This document shows positions 46,719-59,253 of a stretch of DNA of 64,000 bases, piece by piece. A model generated the notes under the pieces. The model was given only the letters and a program-made list of their open reading frames with translations. It searched no databases and was not told where the DNA came from. The stretch is from Limonium bicolor. Taxonomy: Eukaryota; Streptophyta; Magnoliopsida; Caryophyllales; Plumbaginaceae. Within the stretch, counting starts at the first letter, position 1, and each line of letters opens with the position of its first letter. The position numbers and the translations under genes are program-made. The stretch is taken from positions 98,243,298 to 98,307,297 of the forward strand of contig CM041783.1 of NCBI GenBank assembly GCA_023374045.1, written 5' to 3'.

Positions 46719-47415
46719 TAACACCTATCGCACAAAGCTATATCACAAAGTATATTATTATATCTTAGCTTTCATGCATTAATTTATTGTATAATATCGC
46801 AGACGGCAAAAAAGCGGTGAAACTCCTATGAGGATTATTGGATAGCATACTACTAATCTTCACCAACATTTAAAATTGTACAATTTGTATAGTGTGAAAG
46901 TACAAATTTTATAAGTTTATTGTACAGTTTAAAAGTTAGTATCTACATCTAGTGAACTTCAGTAATATTAAAATTCAATATATAACCTTATATATACATC
47001 CGTACAGTTTTTATTTACTAAATGTACAGTATGGATGTAGCAAAAAAATTAACTTTTATGTGTCTAACTTCTTATTGCAGTTATCTTTGTTTATTTAGTC
47101 CTATAAATATCATGGACTGGGAAATATAGTCTACAAGTTAGGAAGTCACTACTCTTTCATTTTAGCTACTATTTAGATATCATGAGTATCCATGTAATAA
47201 GACGGAAATATAATAGCATCATTTATTGAGGCAATTAAGCCCATATTAATTATAGTCCAATTAAGGGATCATTTGAATGAATAGTTTTGAAAAATAATTA
47301 TTTTTTATTTATTCAAAATAAATAATTTTAAATCTTAACTAATATTTAAAAATTTTATTTATTTTTAATTTATATTCTATTTTGAAGATAAACATAATAT
47401 TTTTTTGTTATCTAC
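46719..47415. other. AT-rich stretch between MULE and solo LTR
   Basis: The first 130 bp complete the duplicated segment. The rest is AT-rich non-coding DNA with no recognisable feature. Confidence 0.6.
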
Positions 47416-48059
47416 TGTAACGCCCCTATTAACCATAAATACAGCGGAAATAAAACTCTAAGGCGATTACAGACCATCGGGTTCCAAACACCCGGCACCA
47501 AACCTCACCAATTACAACTTATAACTTACAAAAAGCTACGGTCTGAACTCGAGAAAAACTTAACACATACATAATAGAAATTAAACACATAACTCTCCAC
47601 AAAACCTAGCCCATCCCAAACGCTCATTCTCTTCGTGGCCACCTGTAAATCAATTCGTACCTGCAAGATGAAACCAAGCAGCCCACCCCGGGAGGGGTGA
47701 GTCAGTTCCCTGGAATGGAACTGGTACTATTCTCTAAAACCAAAACTTTAATATAACTTGAGAATAAACAATAACTTGAAAACAGCACTTAACCAAAATA
47801 GCAAAACAAAACACCCTTTTAAAACACCAAGTCAAACATAACATTTCAAAGGAGACAAATAACAGAAGAGTAAAGTTAGTAAATAACACCACACCAAGAG
47901 TTAGTGAACAATCATTACTTATGTTAGATCCATTTCCAAGTTGGAGTAGAAAGACCCATGTAGTCACGAGGACTAGGAATGAATGAGAAAACCAAAACCA
48001 GCAACTCAAGAATGGAATGAAACCAACTGGGAGAGATCGCCCCCACCGCCAAGAACGTC

Positions 48060-48185
48060 CATTAAGGACAGGGGATATACAGCCCCTTACTGTTAACTAC
48101 GTCCTCTCGGGACAAGGGATATACAACCCTTTACTGTTTAATATCAATGCCCCTATGGGCGAGGGATATACAGCCCCCTACTGTT
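48060..48185. repeat. Three-unit repeat GGGATATACA(G/A)CCC in the solo LTR
   Basis: Three copies of a GGGATATACAGCCCCTTACTG-like block with TA(T/C)GGGCGAGG-type leaders start at about 48071, 48117 and 48162, about 45 bp apart. Confidence 0.7.
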
Positions 48186-48462
48186 CACATTAAAGACGCG
48201 CGCACGTCGAAAGAAAGATTTCCAAGATTGACCTTTTCCAAAAATCCCGCTAAATCACCAACTACCCAGAGCAATACCAAAACACTCAGTCCTACAGAGT
48301 GCAGAAGCGTAAACCCTAAGCAGCCAATGTCTAACGGGCAACCAAGTAGAAGAAACCAATACCCAAGTGAGTTCCACATCCAAGGCTCAGTTAGTCACAC
48401 AAGCTGAGTCAGTCACACAACCATTTTTTTTCTTAGAAAATCCTCTTAAAGTCAGTTAGCGT

Positions 48463-48625
48463 TTCCAAAACATTCCACAAGTCAACCAGCAAAAATATCG
48501 TAGTACGAGAAATCGTACAAAACATTCCATAAAGTCCAAAACACGTCAAGCTGAGTACGAGAAATCGTACAAAACATTCCATAAAGGCCAAAACACAACA
48601 AGTTGAGTACGAGAAATCGTACCTG
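48463..48625. repeat. 52-bp repeat with GTACGAgaaaTCGTAC hairpins
   Basis: The inverted motif GTACGA-GAAA-TCGTAC stands at 48503-48518, 48555-48570 and 48607-48622, exactly 52 bp apart. The intervening ACAAAACATTCCATAAA block is also repeated. Confidence 0.9.
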
Positions 48626-51600
48626 GATAACGCTGTAGCAGTCCTAATCAACTTGCGCAAACAATCAACAGTACTCTGAAGAATATTAAAGATAATCTAC
48701 CATCAATCACTTGTAGCCTATGTTACGCTTAAATAAACTCCTTACTCTCTTTTCAAAGTCTCAATTATCTTTTAAGCCCTCACTTAAATGTTATGTATAA
48801 TCTTTGTGTTATCTGAGAACGTTGTATAGCCCAAGGTGGTAAGATCAAGGAATGTATTCGATCAACATTGGCTAATTGTCCACTCCTATCCACTTTATTC
48901 ATACTTAACCACAATCCTCACATTCAAGACTTTTGAGACCTCTATATCATAAATTGTTTATGTTATATAATTAAATCTAAGAATTTCGACAATAATCTTA
49001 AGCTCAATACCTCTATTCTTAATTTAAAATAAACATTGTATTATGACCTATGATAGACTCATCTCAGAATACTATATTATTATCTCACAATGTAAAGATT
49101 ATGTATTTAAACAATTTCTACTAGACAACCCATTATGATTAAGTCTTTCCCTTAACTTAATTAAGACCTACATCTGTATATTGGAATCATAGTGTTGTAG
49201 ACGCATTTTATTATAACTTAATCGAATTACTAAACTCATTTATCTTATCTTTAGTTCAGAATAACTTTAATTACAACCATCTAAAAATCTTGTCATAAGA
49301 TGTTAAATTACTTTTCATCGTGAAATAACCATATTATAATTAACTTAGACTCATAGAACTCTTACATTTAGTATCCACAGGGTATATTATTTACTTTATC
49401 ATAACTATATAATAAGGTGTTTTAAGATAACCTTTTATGTATCCTTACTTACATTTAATTTCCTAAATGTTCTATTTTTACACACATTCCCTCCATAGGC
49501 TATGTATAAACCCTTTATATTAAACTTCGTTAAACTCAAGTCTTAAATACATTTTATATTGTTTACAAAACCTAAAGTTTCAAAAGAATAACTTAATAAA
49601 TTAATTTCCTTTATTGTATTCAGGATGGACAATATATCTACATAAAGTAGAATTTATCAAAGAATTAAATTCTGGTTCGTAAGTGAAATTGTTAATTATT
49701 TAAAAAGATAATCTATTATGAAAAATCCCCATACCTTATATTCAAATGACACATTAATATTTCCCGTGTCAAAAGGTAAATCCTTATAGCCTCTTATGTA
49801 ACTTAGTTCCTCTAAATAAAGGTTCAAAGGTTTATGTATCTAATTTCTATTTATAAACCTTTCAGTAAATCTTTAACTATTATGTACAACACTTATTTAT
49901 AAACTCACATCTTGAATATTAGTAATAAATGTATTCTATATGGCTAATTAATTCTAAGAAACTTAAGGATTATTATTTAGAGTAATTTCCTAATCATAGT
50001 TTAATATAGTTTTATACCATAATCCTTTTAATGATTTTATCTTAAAATATTAAGTTATTACTCAATACTATAAATATTAAGGAATAATTAAATCTAGACT
50101 TATTTATCCTCTTCACATGTAGATGTAAAAGTAACTCATTAATTTTACTATTGTTTATATAATAAGAACATTTAAATGTACAAGTATTTCATTTATTTTA
50201 TCATTAATTATATAATAAGATCTATTTGTGTAACCCTTTATTTAGACTAATTACAAATATTCCTAAATTTCAACTTATTAATTTCTTAACCAAATTATAG
50301 ATTTACATTGTGGTCACTGACTAAATATATACATGTATTTTAATACTGTTTATACTTAGAAATTCAAGGGTAACTAAAAACTCAATTCATAACCATAAAT
50401 TAATACCACCTCATATAGTATTCTATTACTAGTATTATGTAGAGGTTTTATTTTAACTCATTAATTCCTTCATATTATATTTTCTATAAGGTATTTTATT
50501 TCTTTTACTTATTTATTTATCGTATATATATATATATATATCCTTCCTATTATATTTCCCACAGGGAATGTTATTTCCTTTATCTATTTTTATTGTATTT
50601 ATATATATATAAACATATACCTACATATATTAAGATTTATCCAGAACACTCTTTAAGAAATTATATTGTATTTAATTATACTTAATATCTTTTAGACATA
50701 TCCACAACTGATTTATGGTTTATAAAATAGAGTATTTTCCCTTAGTTTTAGTCAAACATATTAGCTTCCATATTATATATAATAAATAAAATGTAGTTTA
50801 GTTAAATTCCTTGATTTAATATAAGTTTCTATTTATTTCTCTCATACATATATATATATATATATAAATATATGTAACAATTTTTACTTCACTTAATGTT
50901 AATACCCAAAATATTTATAAACATACTGTATTAAATGTTAATTAGTCTTATTATATTTTCCCCAACCTATAAAGTTCATTAATCAACTATACTTTAATTT
51001 TTGATTTCATTAAAAACTATATATTATAAGTTATTCTTATGAAAAACTCACAAACACAATTTTTAAAACCTTTTCCCGTTGCCCAAAAATTCCCAAACTT
51101 AATATACAGTAACTATAACATTTTAGACATATTATAAAATTTTTATTTCATAAAAATATCTTTTTAATTTAGCCAAATAATTCCAGATAACCCGTAACTT
51201 GTAAAAATCATAACTTATGTTTAAAAACTCCAAAACCATAATAATTTACATCAAAATAAACTAGATAAAATAAGGAATCTATGGTTAAAATTTCAAGTCA
51301 AAATACCTTCGGGAAGGTATTTAAATTAATTCAACAAGTTAGGGTTATTTACTGAAATCTATAGAAACTTAAATAAACTAAATCTGAAACGTTTTAATCT
51401 CGGCCGTCCAGTCTCTTAAACCGAGATCGAACGGCTCCTGTGCACCGAGTTCATCAGCGACCTCTGTTATCCAACCGAGTACTAATTCGACAATTCCTCA
51501 CAATCTACAGAACGAAATCACGTGATTCTTGTTTCTATGGATTCGTAATACAATTTCGGTTCCAATGATGCTAATTTCCCCAATTTTAATGCAGAGTTCA

Positions 51601-52943
51601 CCCAGTTTCGTACTCAATTCGAACGTTAGGGTTTAAACTAGTTTCAGAGTACGATTCGGATATAAATTCGCCAAATTCCCTTAATCTAGAGCGTAATTGA
51701 CACAATTGAAACATGGGTTAGGTCGGAATCAACACTACCAACAACATTATCGGAGCAATTGATCGGAAACGCACCGGAATTGCCCGAATCGAAGCGATTC
51801 GAAATCGTTTTTCTGGAAAAACTTGAACTTTCGACCAGTTCGGGAAGCAACCTTCGAGGATCTATAAGTTATTGCACAGGTCGAGTTAGGCTTTGTTTTT
51901 GGGCTCATTAGAAAGATGAAACTTAGATCTACACATTGATAACTCGCATTATACAGAAAGAAAATTGACCCGAAAGTTACGAGTTTACCTCTCTGTTTCC
52001 GGTATGATTTTATGTGCTGAAAAATCCGGAACTTTGAGCGACTATAACTTCCAAACGGTTATGATTCAGGCTTGGGCATAAACATAAGAATTGTAGACGG
52101 GTTAGAGATCTACACAACAAGCTAAAGAAATCAAAATTTGGTTGAGAAACGAAGGATTTATGGCTAGACGAATTTACCTGAATTCGAAAGGAATTGGAAA
52201 TCTGGGTTACGACTGTGAAAGGTGCCAACTTGAGAACGATTTTCCCGTTGATGTAGATGGAGTTAGGGTTTGTATGAGTTACGGTTGTGAAGATGATTCA
52301 AAGGAGAAGAGAATAAAGAAGACGGCTTGGAAAAATATTGAAAGATGAAGAAGATATAGCCGTCACAAGTTAGGTCTAAATCGGTTGTTTGCTGGAGAAA
52401 AACAAGGAGGTAAAAATCTGCTAAGTGTTGGGACGCACGAGAGGCTGACACGTGGCACTTTATGAAATTTTGGCTCTAAACTTCAAACTAACATAACTTT
52501 GGCTAGGATGATCCGTTTTTGACGTTCTTTTTATCGATCTTCATGGTTTTTCATAACCTATTTTTTTGTATAGGTTTCATGGCCTGGTTTGACCATTCTC
52601 AAAAAGTCAACTCTTGCAAGGCTTAATAAGCTTTAAGGTTTCTAGAATTTTATATTGACTTTTATGTTTCAAAACAATGTTCCAACACTTCCCAAAATCT
52701 TTATAATATATATGGAGTGTTTAATAATTTTCCCAAGATTTATTGACTTATAAATCTTATTATTATATTCATAATACTATATAATAATGTATAATAATTA
52801 GGGTTAAATAGGAGAAAACCCCTAAGTAAATTTCATAATTCCACATAATAATTCAATATTCATAATTACATATAATAATTTAATTTTTTAATAAAAGAAA
52901 TCCCCTAAATTAATTTAAATTAATTTAGGGGTATTTCATCTAC

Positions 52944-53168
52944 AAAAATAGAATTTAAAATTAATATAATTTCTTTTGAATAAATAGTTTAAATTGGTAG
53001 AAAAAAAAGATAATTTAAAATGGTTGGTATAAAGAATAATTAGTATAATTTATATGTTTAAAACATTATATTATTTTATGGTACTAAATAATTTAAAATA
53101 TCTAAGAAATATTACTTTTTTCAAAATTTTAAGATATTTTAATATATTTTTATACTATTTTTCAATTT
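52944..53168. other. AT-rich spacer
   Basis: No coding or repeat structure recognised beyond A/T runs. Confidence 0.5.
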
Positions 53169-53478
53169 GTTATTAAAGTAGCGTGGCAGTTTGGCAATAG
53201 GAGAGAAAAGTTGTAAATAAAACTATTAAATAAGGGATCACCTCAATGCAATGACACAATGAATCAAGAATTCTCTTATTCCCTTTCTTATTTCTCTTAT
53301 GTTCTCTCTATGCATATAGACTCTCAAGATCTTGAAGTACTTCATTTTTTGGGACACACGTGACATAAAGTAGATCCAAAAAGAGTGATTGAAAGTACTC
53401 AAGATTAGATGGATAGGGAGTGAGTGACATCTTCAAATACAAAATCAACACAAATATTTGAATGACTCGGTTTCTACA
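53169..53478 (+). repeat. Possible copia 5' LTR
   Basis: The span from TGTTATTAAAG to TTTCTACA directly precedes a primer-binding-like site and a gag start, so it is where a 5' LTR should be. No second LTR copy was found, so the boundaries are a guess. Confidence 0.35.
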
Positions 53479-53484
53479 TTTTTA

Positions 53485-53496
53485 TGGTATGAGAGC
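53485..53496 (+). promoter_or_regulatory. Degenerate copia primer-binding site
   Basis: TGGTATGAGAGC differs by one base from the initiator tRNA-Met site TGGTATCAGAGC and lies just before the gag relic. Confidence 0.6.
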
Positions 53497-53518
53497 TTGA
53501 AGAGCTCATTGCTCCATC

Positions 53519-54970
53519 TTGGTCTTTTCAATGGTGTCCACAGGCTCCTCTAGTTCTTCAGGTCCAAATTGTAATCAAATCTCTTCTGGTTCTTCCTCCT
53601 TTTCCCTCACATCCCTCATCTCCACATCTAGCCATTTCACCAACCTCACCTCTAATAGTTACCCTACCTGGAAAAAACAGCGTGAGTCATATCTCAAAGG
53701 ACATGGCCTCTTTGGGTACTGGATTGATGGCATTAAGCCAAAACTAATTCTGGGTCCTCCTGACAAAATCTTCAACTGCAAACAATACGATCAGTTGATA
53801 ATGTTGGTTCTCACATCTTCTATGACTAACTCTCTTGTTAATCAAGTCCCAATTACTTCCAGCTCCACTAGAGGAAAACCCATCAAAGGTGGTTATCCAG
53901 GTCAATTCACGAGTTCCAGAGGGAACCCAAGAAGAAACCAATATAAAAGAGGACGGTCCGATTGTGTATCACTTGTCAAATCTGTGACAAACCCAAGTAC
54001 AAAGTTTCTGAGTGTTGGCACCGGTTTAATCACTTCCATGATGTTGAGGCTCCTGCATCCTTTGGAGCTAATTATACCAACTCAATCCCTAATCTTGTTT
54101 GGTACCCTATAGTGGCACTAGTCATCATTTGACTCATGACTTTGCTAACCTGAACATTGACTCTCAGCCCTATACTGATTTAGATGAAGTTTCCTTAGGC
54201 AATACTTCTACTTTACCCATCAAAAACCAAGGTTCCGGTCTGCTCCACACTCCATCTGGTGAACTTATATTACCTCACCTTCTTCATGTTCCTCATTTGT
54301 TAAGAAACTTCATTTCTACTAAACAATTTTATGTTGACGAAAATGTCTTTTTTTGAATTTTTTTATGCTCATTTCCATGTCAAGGATCGGGACAAGGGGA
54401 CTCATCTTCTCATAGGAGGAACTCGCAACAGTCTCTACACTTTTCTAGCTACCCAGACTCTTCAAGTTGTATTGTATCCTATTTTTTATAACTACCATTT
54501 TTAGCCACAAAAACTACTCCTAGAGTATAGCATGGTCATCGCTCTCAGAGGATCGCTCGTTTTGTAATAAAAAAACTAGTCCACTTGTGACTATATCATC
54601 CTTTGATACTCTTTACTTTATGGTTGTAATATGGGAAAACATCACTCACTCCCTTATCCATCAATTGGTTTTGTTTCTTAGAAACCATTTGATCTAGTTT
54701 TTATGGATGTATGAGGCCCAACCCCTATGGTCTATACATGTGGAGCTTGATGCTACTTATCTATTGTTGATGACCATACCAAGTTGACATGGATCTTTCT
54801 AATTCCTCTAAAATCATGTGTTCTAGCAATTGTTGTTGATTATCTCACGTTTTTTGAAAACCAGTTTGGAACTACAGTTAAGCCATGTCAAACAAATGAG
54901 GGAGGTTAATTTTAACCCTTTAAAGGGCTGGCTAAGTCCAAAGGTATCTCTCTTCACACTACATGTCCAT
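53519..54970 (+). pseudogene. Copia gag-protease-integrase relic
   Basis: Gag begins at about 53528 (197-aa frame to 54112) with SNSYPTWKKQRESYLKGHGL and FGYWIDGIKP. It is then internally deleted to an RG-rich tail and a CQICDKPKYKVSEC zinc-knuckle remnant in another frame, with Lys where His is normal. The frame at 54099-54356 carries the protease motif SGTSHHLTHDFANL and LHVPHLLRNFISTKQF, the usual link to the integrase. Later scraps (DDHTKLTW and FENQFGTTVK, then LHTTCPYAL in a shifted frame) are integrase core. Multiple stops and at least three frame changes make it dead. Reverse transcriptase is absent; the relic stops near 54970. Confidence 0.8.
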
Positions 54971-56190
54971 ATGCTCTATGAGCCCCGGATTTTTGACCCT
55001 TTATCCTGTGTTGATTGTGTTGATTCTATTCTAATTAGGTTCTAGGTCTGCTTATAACCTAAGCTTAATAACTATGTCATAAAAATGTAATTACTAACTC
55101 ACGTTTTGATGGTGATTATGATGATTTTTGATGGTTGGATTGACAATGGGAGTTCAAAGACTTCATTTTTTGTGGATTTCGGGAAGATTTTGGTATGATT
55201 CGGTGGTCGAGAGTGGGAAGAACATGGGATATGAGTTTGTGTACGTCTTTACTGACTTTGTAGGGTTTTAGGATATGATTTAAGTCAGTAGGAATGGTTC
55301 CTTATAGACAACAAATGAAATAGAAAAATTTCGGTAAATAATCAAAGTACTGAAACTGGTCGGGTAACTTCTGGATGGAATCTTATCATGAAAATTTACC
55401 AGCATGTAAAGGAAGATATTTTGGGATTTCACAATGAAAAAATATTTTATTTTAATAAAAGAATATTTATAAAATCAAATTTTCATCAGATCTGTTTAGA
55501 AACTAATATAAAAATATATGAACTTTGAAAATCCCAAATTCCAAAGCCATTATGATACAAATGTCATCCCTTATTTTGTGTTAAACTTTCATGACATTTC
55601 GAGTTGCTTTGGGTCATTTTCGGAGGAGAGGGAAAATTACTAGATGACTTGTATTTTTTCCTTTAATTTTAGGCTTCGGGCTTTAAATAAAATTTATTGG
55701 GCTTTCGGCCATGTATGGGCCTAATAACCAGGTCGCAAGTTTTATTTTAATGGATGGAAGCATTTTCTTTTTTATTTTCAAAAATTAGGGGCTTTGATTA
55801 TTAAAAAGTTAGCTTACAATATGTACTAAAAGCTAATTTTTTAGAGATAAAAAAATCATAAAAATTACAAAAATGCCCTTCATGATGATCAAGCTGCCAC
55901 GACCATTCTGAGGTGTGTGGGTTAATCATAAAAAAATAGAAAATCCCAAAAACACCCTTAGCAATTCGAGATTCCAAGTCTTTTGACCATTTTGCCCTTC
56001 TAAGCATCCGTGCCTAACGAGACTTCTTCCAGGGGGTCAAAATTTTGGATATAACAAATTACACCTGTCAACTAGACTTTGTGATGAACATGAAAAGAGT
56101 AGCTGATATTTGAGTGATACCCCAAAATTTTAACCGAACTTAGAAAGTCTACTCCATATTTCAAATCGCTACCGAAAATCTCCTAATTGT
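54971..56190. other. Non-coding stretch, possible old LTR
   Basis: It opens near TGAGCCCCGG (54979), and a GGATATAACA stretch ends at 56056, giving a TG...CA frame like an LTR, but the flanking 5-mers do not match. No gene. The minus-strand frame at 55801-56007 has no known domain. Confidence 0.4.
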
Positions 56191-56193
56191 GCT

Positions 56194-56345
56194 GAGCTAT
56201 TCTAATGCACTGTCGACCTAAAGAAAGAACTTTGAAGTCGTTGGGTTATTCCAAGGAACATACTACCTAGATTTGGTTGAGCTATTCTAAGGCGCTGACT
56301 ACCTGAAATGATGAAACATTGTTGAGCTATTCTAAGGCCCTCACT
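56194..56345. repeat. Irregular 36-49-bp repeat, 4 units
   Basis: Imperfect copies of TTGAGCTATTCTAAGGC with an ACTACCT block start at about 56194, 56243, 56279 and 56324. Confidence 0.6.
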
Positions 56346-56789
56346 ACCTAAAAGAAAAGTGAGTTAATGCTTCCTAGGCACTTCTAGGGGCCTGAACCTA
56401 TCCCAATTGAAATGCGATGATGAATCTGATACATCTTGGGACTGAAACCCTTCCAATACAAAGGTGACGAAAATGACTCGGATACATATGGGGACTAAAA
56501 CTCGTTCCAATGGTCGGATGCCTATGGGGATCGAACCCGTTCTAATGCTCCTAGTTGGACCAAATGTGGACTTATTGCCATTGACCCTAACCGGCGTGCA
56601 GGGATAACTCCTGGTATAACCTCGGAGACTTATTGCCTTTGCCCACCATTCATTGATCCCAAAAACAAGCTAACATAACATAGGAAAATTTATTGCCATC
56701 ACCTCGTCAACTTGGCTAGCCTACACTAGGTGTCGGCAACCCGTCATGAAAATGTTGTAATGATGTGAGATGATTGATGATGCAGAGAA

Positions 56790-57236
56790 AGATATGAGAC
56801 CCGAGTACATCTAAGGACCGGAACCTATGCCAAAATTTGAAATGAAAGTGAAACTCAGGTACATCTAGGGATCGAAACCTATGCCAAAATACGAAATATA
56901 AGTGAAACCCAAGTACATCTAGGAACCTGAACCAAGGCCAAAATTCAAAATGCAAGTGAAACCCGGGTACATTTGGGGACATGAACATGTGCCAAAATGC
57001 GAAACATAAGCGAAACCCGGGTAAATCTAGGGATCGGGACCTATGCCAAAATGTAAAATGTAAGTGAAACCCGGGTACATCTAGGGACCCGAACCTATGC
57101 CAAAATGTGAAATATGATCGAAAACTGGGTACATCTAGGGACTGAAACCTATGCCAAAATGTGAAAATTGATCAAAAATCGGATACATCTAAGGACCGCA
57201 TGCTATTCCAAAAATGATTATGGGGATGCCAAACGT
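56790..57236. repeat. 54-bp tandem repeat, 8 units, exact period
   Basis: The landmark GTACATCTAGGGAC or a variant starts at 56805, 56859, 56913, 56967, 57021, 57075, 57129 and 57183: every interval is 54 bp. Each unit also holds CCTATGCCAAAAT and AAGTGAAACCCGG. Units differ by substitutions, with very few or no indels. The open minus-strand frame (56716-56988) reads a repeated peptide, but the plus strand and flanks show no gene. Confidence 0.95.
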
Positions 57237-57308
57237 GGTAGTTGTTGAAAAGCAATGCATTGTTGTAAAAAGATGAACATGCTCTATGAAAATGATATGT
57301 GGTGAACA

Positions 57309-57480
57309 AGGCTTATTACGGGCCTGGAGGTTTTGGTGGAGTTGCAGGACTTATTATGTGCTTGGGGTGAATGATGATGGTCTGGGCTTATGACAAGCCT
57401 GGGAATTTATTTGAAGGCCAGGGCTTATGATGAGCCAGGGTATTGTGTTAGTGGTAGTACTTAAAACTTATGACGGGCTT
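57309..57480. repeat. 37-bp repeat, 5 units
   Basis: The landmark GCTTAT(T/G)A lies at 57311, 57349, 57386, 57423 and 57466. Each unit has GGGCTTATGA followed by an AGCCTGGG-like block that can pair with its first half. Confidence 0.75.
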
Positions 57481-58283
57481 GAGCTTGGGGTTTCAATCAG
57501 TGTTGTCATGGTATTGTTGGAACAAAAATTGCCCCCAATATTTTCCTAGGACAAATTTGAGCTAGAGATCATGGCAATCAATCGAAACAATCGATTGCTC
57601 CCAGTATTTTGTTCGATTAAAACGTGTGAACAAGTCTTGTCCTCACACGGTCAAGGGTTTTTTTTCAATGTGGTGTTTTCTAACCTACACTCAACATGTT
57701 TGGTGTTTGCAGTCGTTTTTTACTTAAGGTCACAACTTCAAGACCATTGAATTTAACATTTGATGAACTTACGCATGCGATCTATACTTCCACATGATTT
57801 GATATACAACTATCAGGTTGGAAGTCATTAAAGCTTATAGCGAGACCATGGGGTGTGATGAAAGATAGCTGGACCATGGAGGGATATTCTGAGGTATGTG
57901 AAACTTAAAGGGTAATCGAAGCTGTAAATTACACCCTCTCTCAGATTCGCCCTTCTCGTCCTAAAGTCCTTTGGCTACTTTGTGTTGACTGTGCTTTCGA
58001 GCATCAGACTTTGAACTTTCGAAGTTTTCCTTCCCATTTTTTTCATTGTTGACATTTACATGTTTGAGGCATTTCAGATTTACCTTTCTATCTCTCCTTT
58101 GGGGTTCCTGTGTATCCTGGATTTGATGTGAGCTCTTTGGATCTTGTGTCACTTTGGGACCATTTGTGAATTGTTTTGTCAAGCTAGTAGCAACATCACT
58201 TCTTTTGGACTGGTGGAGACGTCATCCAAGAGACAGGCTTCTCGCTTTCTTTGGTCAATGTGTCGGGTATTCATCATGGGCTG
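57481..58283. other. Non-coding stretch left of the LARD-related LTR
   Basis: No gene is recognised. The minus-strand frame at 57961-58182 (73 aa, Lys- and Gln-rich) has no domain. No primer site adjoins 58284. Confidence 0.5.
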
Positions 58284-59091
58284 TGTAATACCCCTACCGC
58301 TAATCCCGTCATTATCTCACAATTACTTACCTTTGCAGCGGATATTACATACACAACGGTGGGTGTACAATGCCGTTAGTCACCCACGTGACTAACAAGG
58401 CCAGTTACAAATACAACATACTATCGGTCTGATGAACTTGAATGTACCGAGTACTACTATACCAACAATACATTCCCAATTCCTGAGTCGAATCTTAGTA
58501 CAATTACGACTTCAAATGAATCCTTATACAAATGCATATCCATTCAATACTATACCGAGTATCTAAATTCTTCAAGTTCACTGGTTACAATTCGGACTTA
58601 CAAATCAACGTTTACATTTACAAAGTAAATACAAGTTCTTAATCAACTACCCAAGCTTATACAGCCATCCCCGTCTTACACTCGAACGGTGTTCAACTTC
58701 AAGTACTAGGAAAATAAAAACGGTGCCCCTAGGGGCTCAGCAAATTGCTGCATATGAAACTCGCATACCCCGCGTGCTAACGGGGGTACGCCAACTATTT
58801 TGGTCGAGAACATGCGATTCATTTTAATTCAATCAACATGCAGACAACATACATTATATATGTACATTAACACAACCGGTGTTCAACATAGGATACAAAC
58901 AGTAACTCATACGTCAAAGTGGTTAGTTTAATTTATCCTACTCTTAGGCCTTGAGGGTTTCTACCTTACCATGCCTTATTCAATTCTTCATTGTCTTACC
59001 CACTCTCTTGGGTTACTTTTACTCAAGCTCTCTTAGATTCATAAATACTACGAGTCTCCATCTCGATTCTCCATACTCAATTCTCTACTCT

Positions 59092-59253
59092 CGATACTCA
59101 ATTACATACTTACTCCTCACTACTCAATTGCATACTTACTTCTCGATTCTCAACTACATACTTACCTCTCGCTACTCAATTACATACTCACTTCTCGCTT
59201 CTCAATTACATACTTACTTCTCGCTTCTCAATTACATACTTACTGGGTATCTT
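59092..59253. repeat. 26-bp tandem repeat, 6 units
   Basis: CTCAATTACATACTTAC-like units start at 59097, 59123, 59149, 59175, 59201 and 59227, exactly 26 bp apart, in the LARD-related LTR. Confidence 0.95.

Larger units (their letters stand above)
42147..46850. repeat. Duplicated segment, copy B
   Basis: It matches 1-1980 in the same orientation, with the transposon 43700-46709 inserted in the upstream flank. Homology resumes at about 46719 and fades near 46850. Confidence 0.85.
47416..52938 (-). mobile_element. Solo LTR, 5.5 kb, Tekay/Del-like
   Basis: The plus strand starts TGTAACGCCCC and ends GGGGTATTTCA, so the LTR on the minus strand runs TGAAATACCCC to GGGGCGTTACA, like the LARD LTR termini. 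A perfect 5-bp target duplication TCTAC lies at 47411-47415 and 52939-52943. There is no primer site, polypurine tract or coding domain, so this is a solo LTR left by LTR-LTR recombination. It is unusually long for an LTR. Short frames inside it (for example 48147-48407, 52142-52348) are not genes. The 48750-51400 part is very AT-rich. Confidence 0.9.

Noticed and set aside
54979..56056. TG...CA segment as a solo LTR
   Set aside because: Flanking 5-mers differ (CTCTA against AATTA), and the copia relic does not resume on the far side.
56716..56988. 90-aa minus-strand repeat peptide
   Set aside because: Explained by the 54-bp array. The frame does not cover the whole array or extend into a gene.
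56790..57236. Regular array considered as CRISPR-like
   Set aside because: Units are repeat throughout with no unique spacers, the host is a eukaryote, and no cas-like gene is present.
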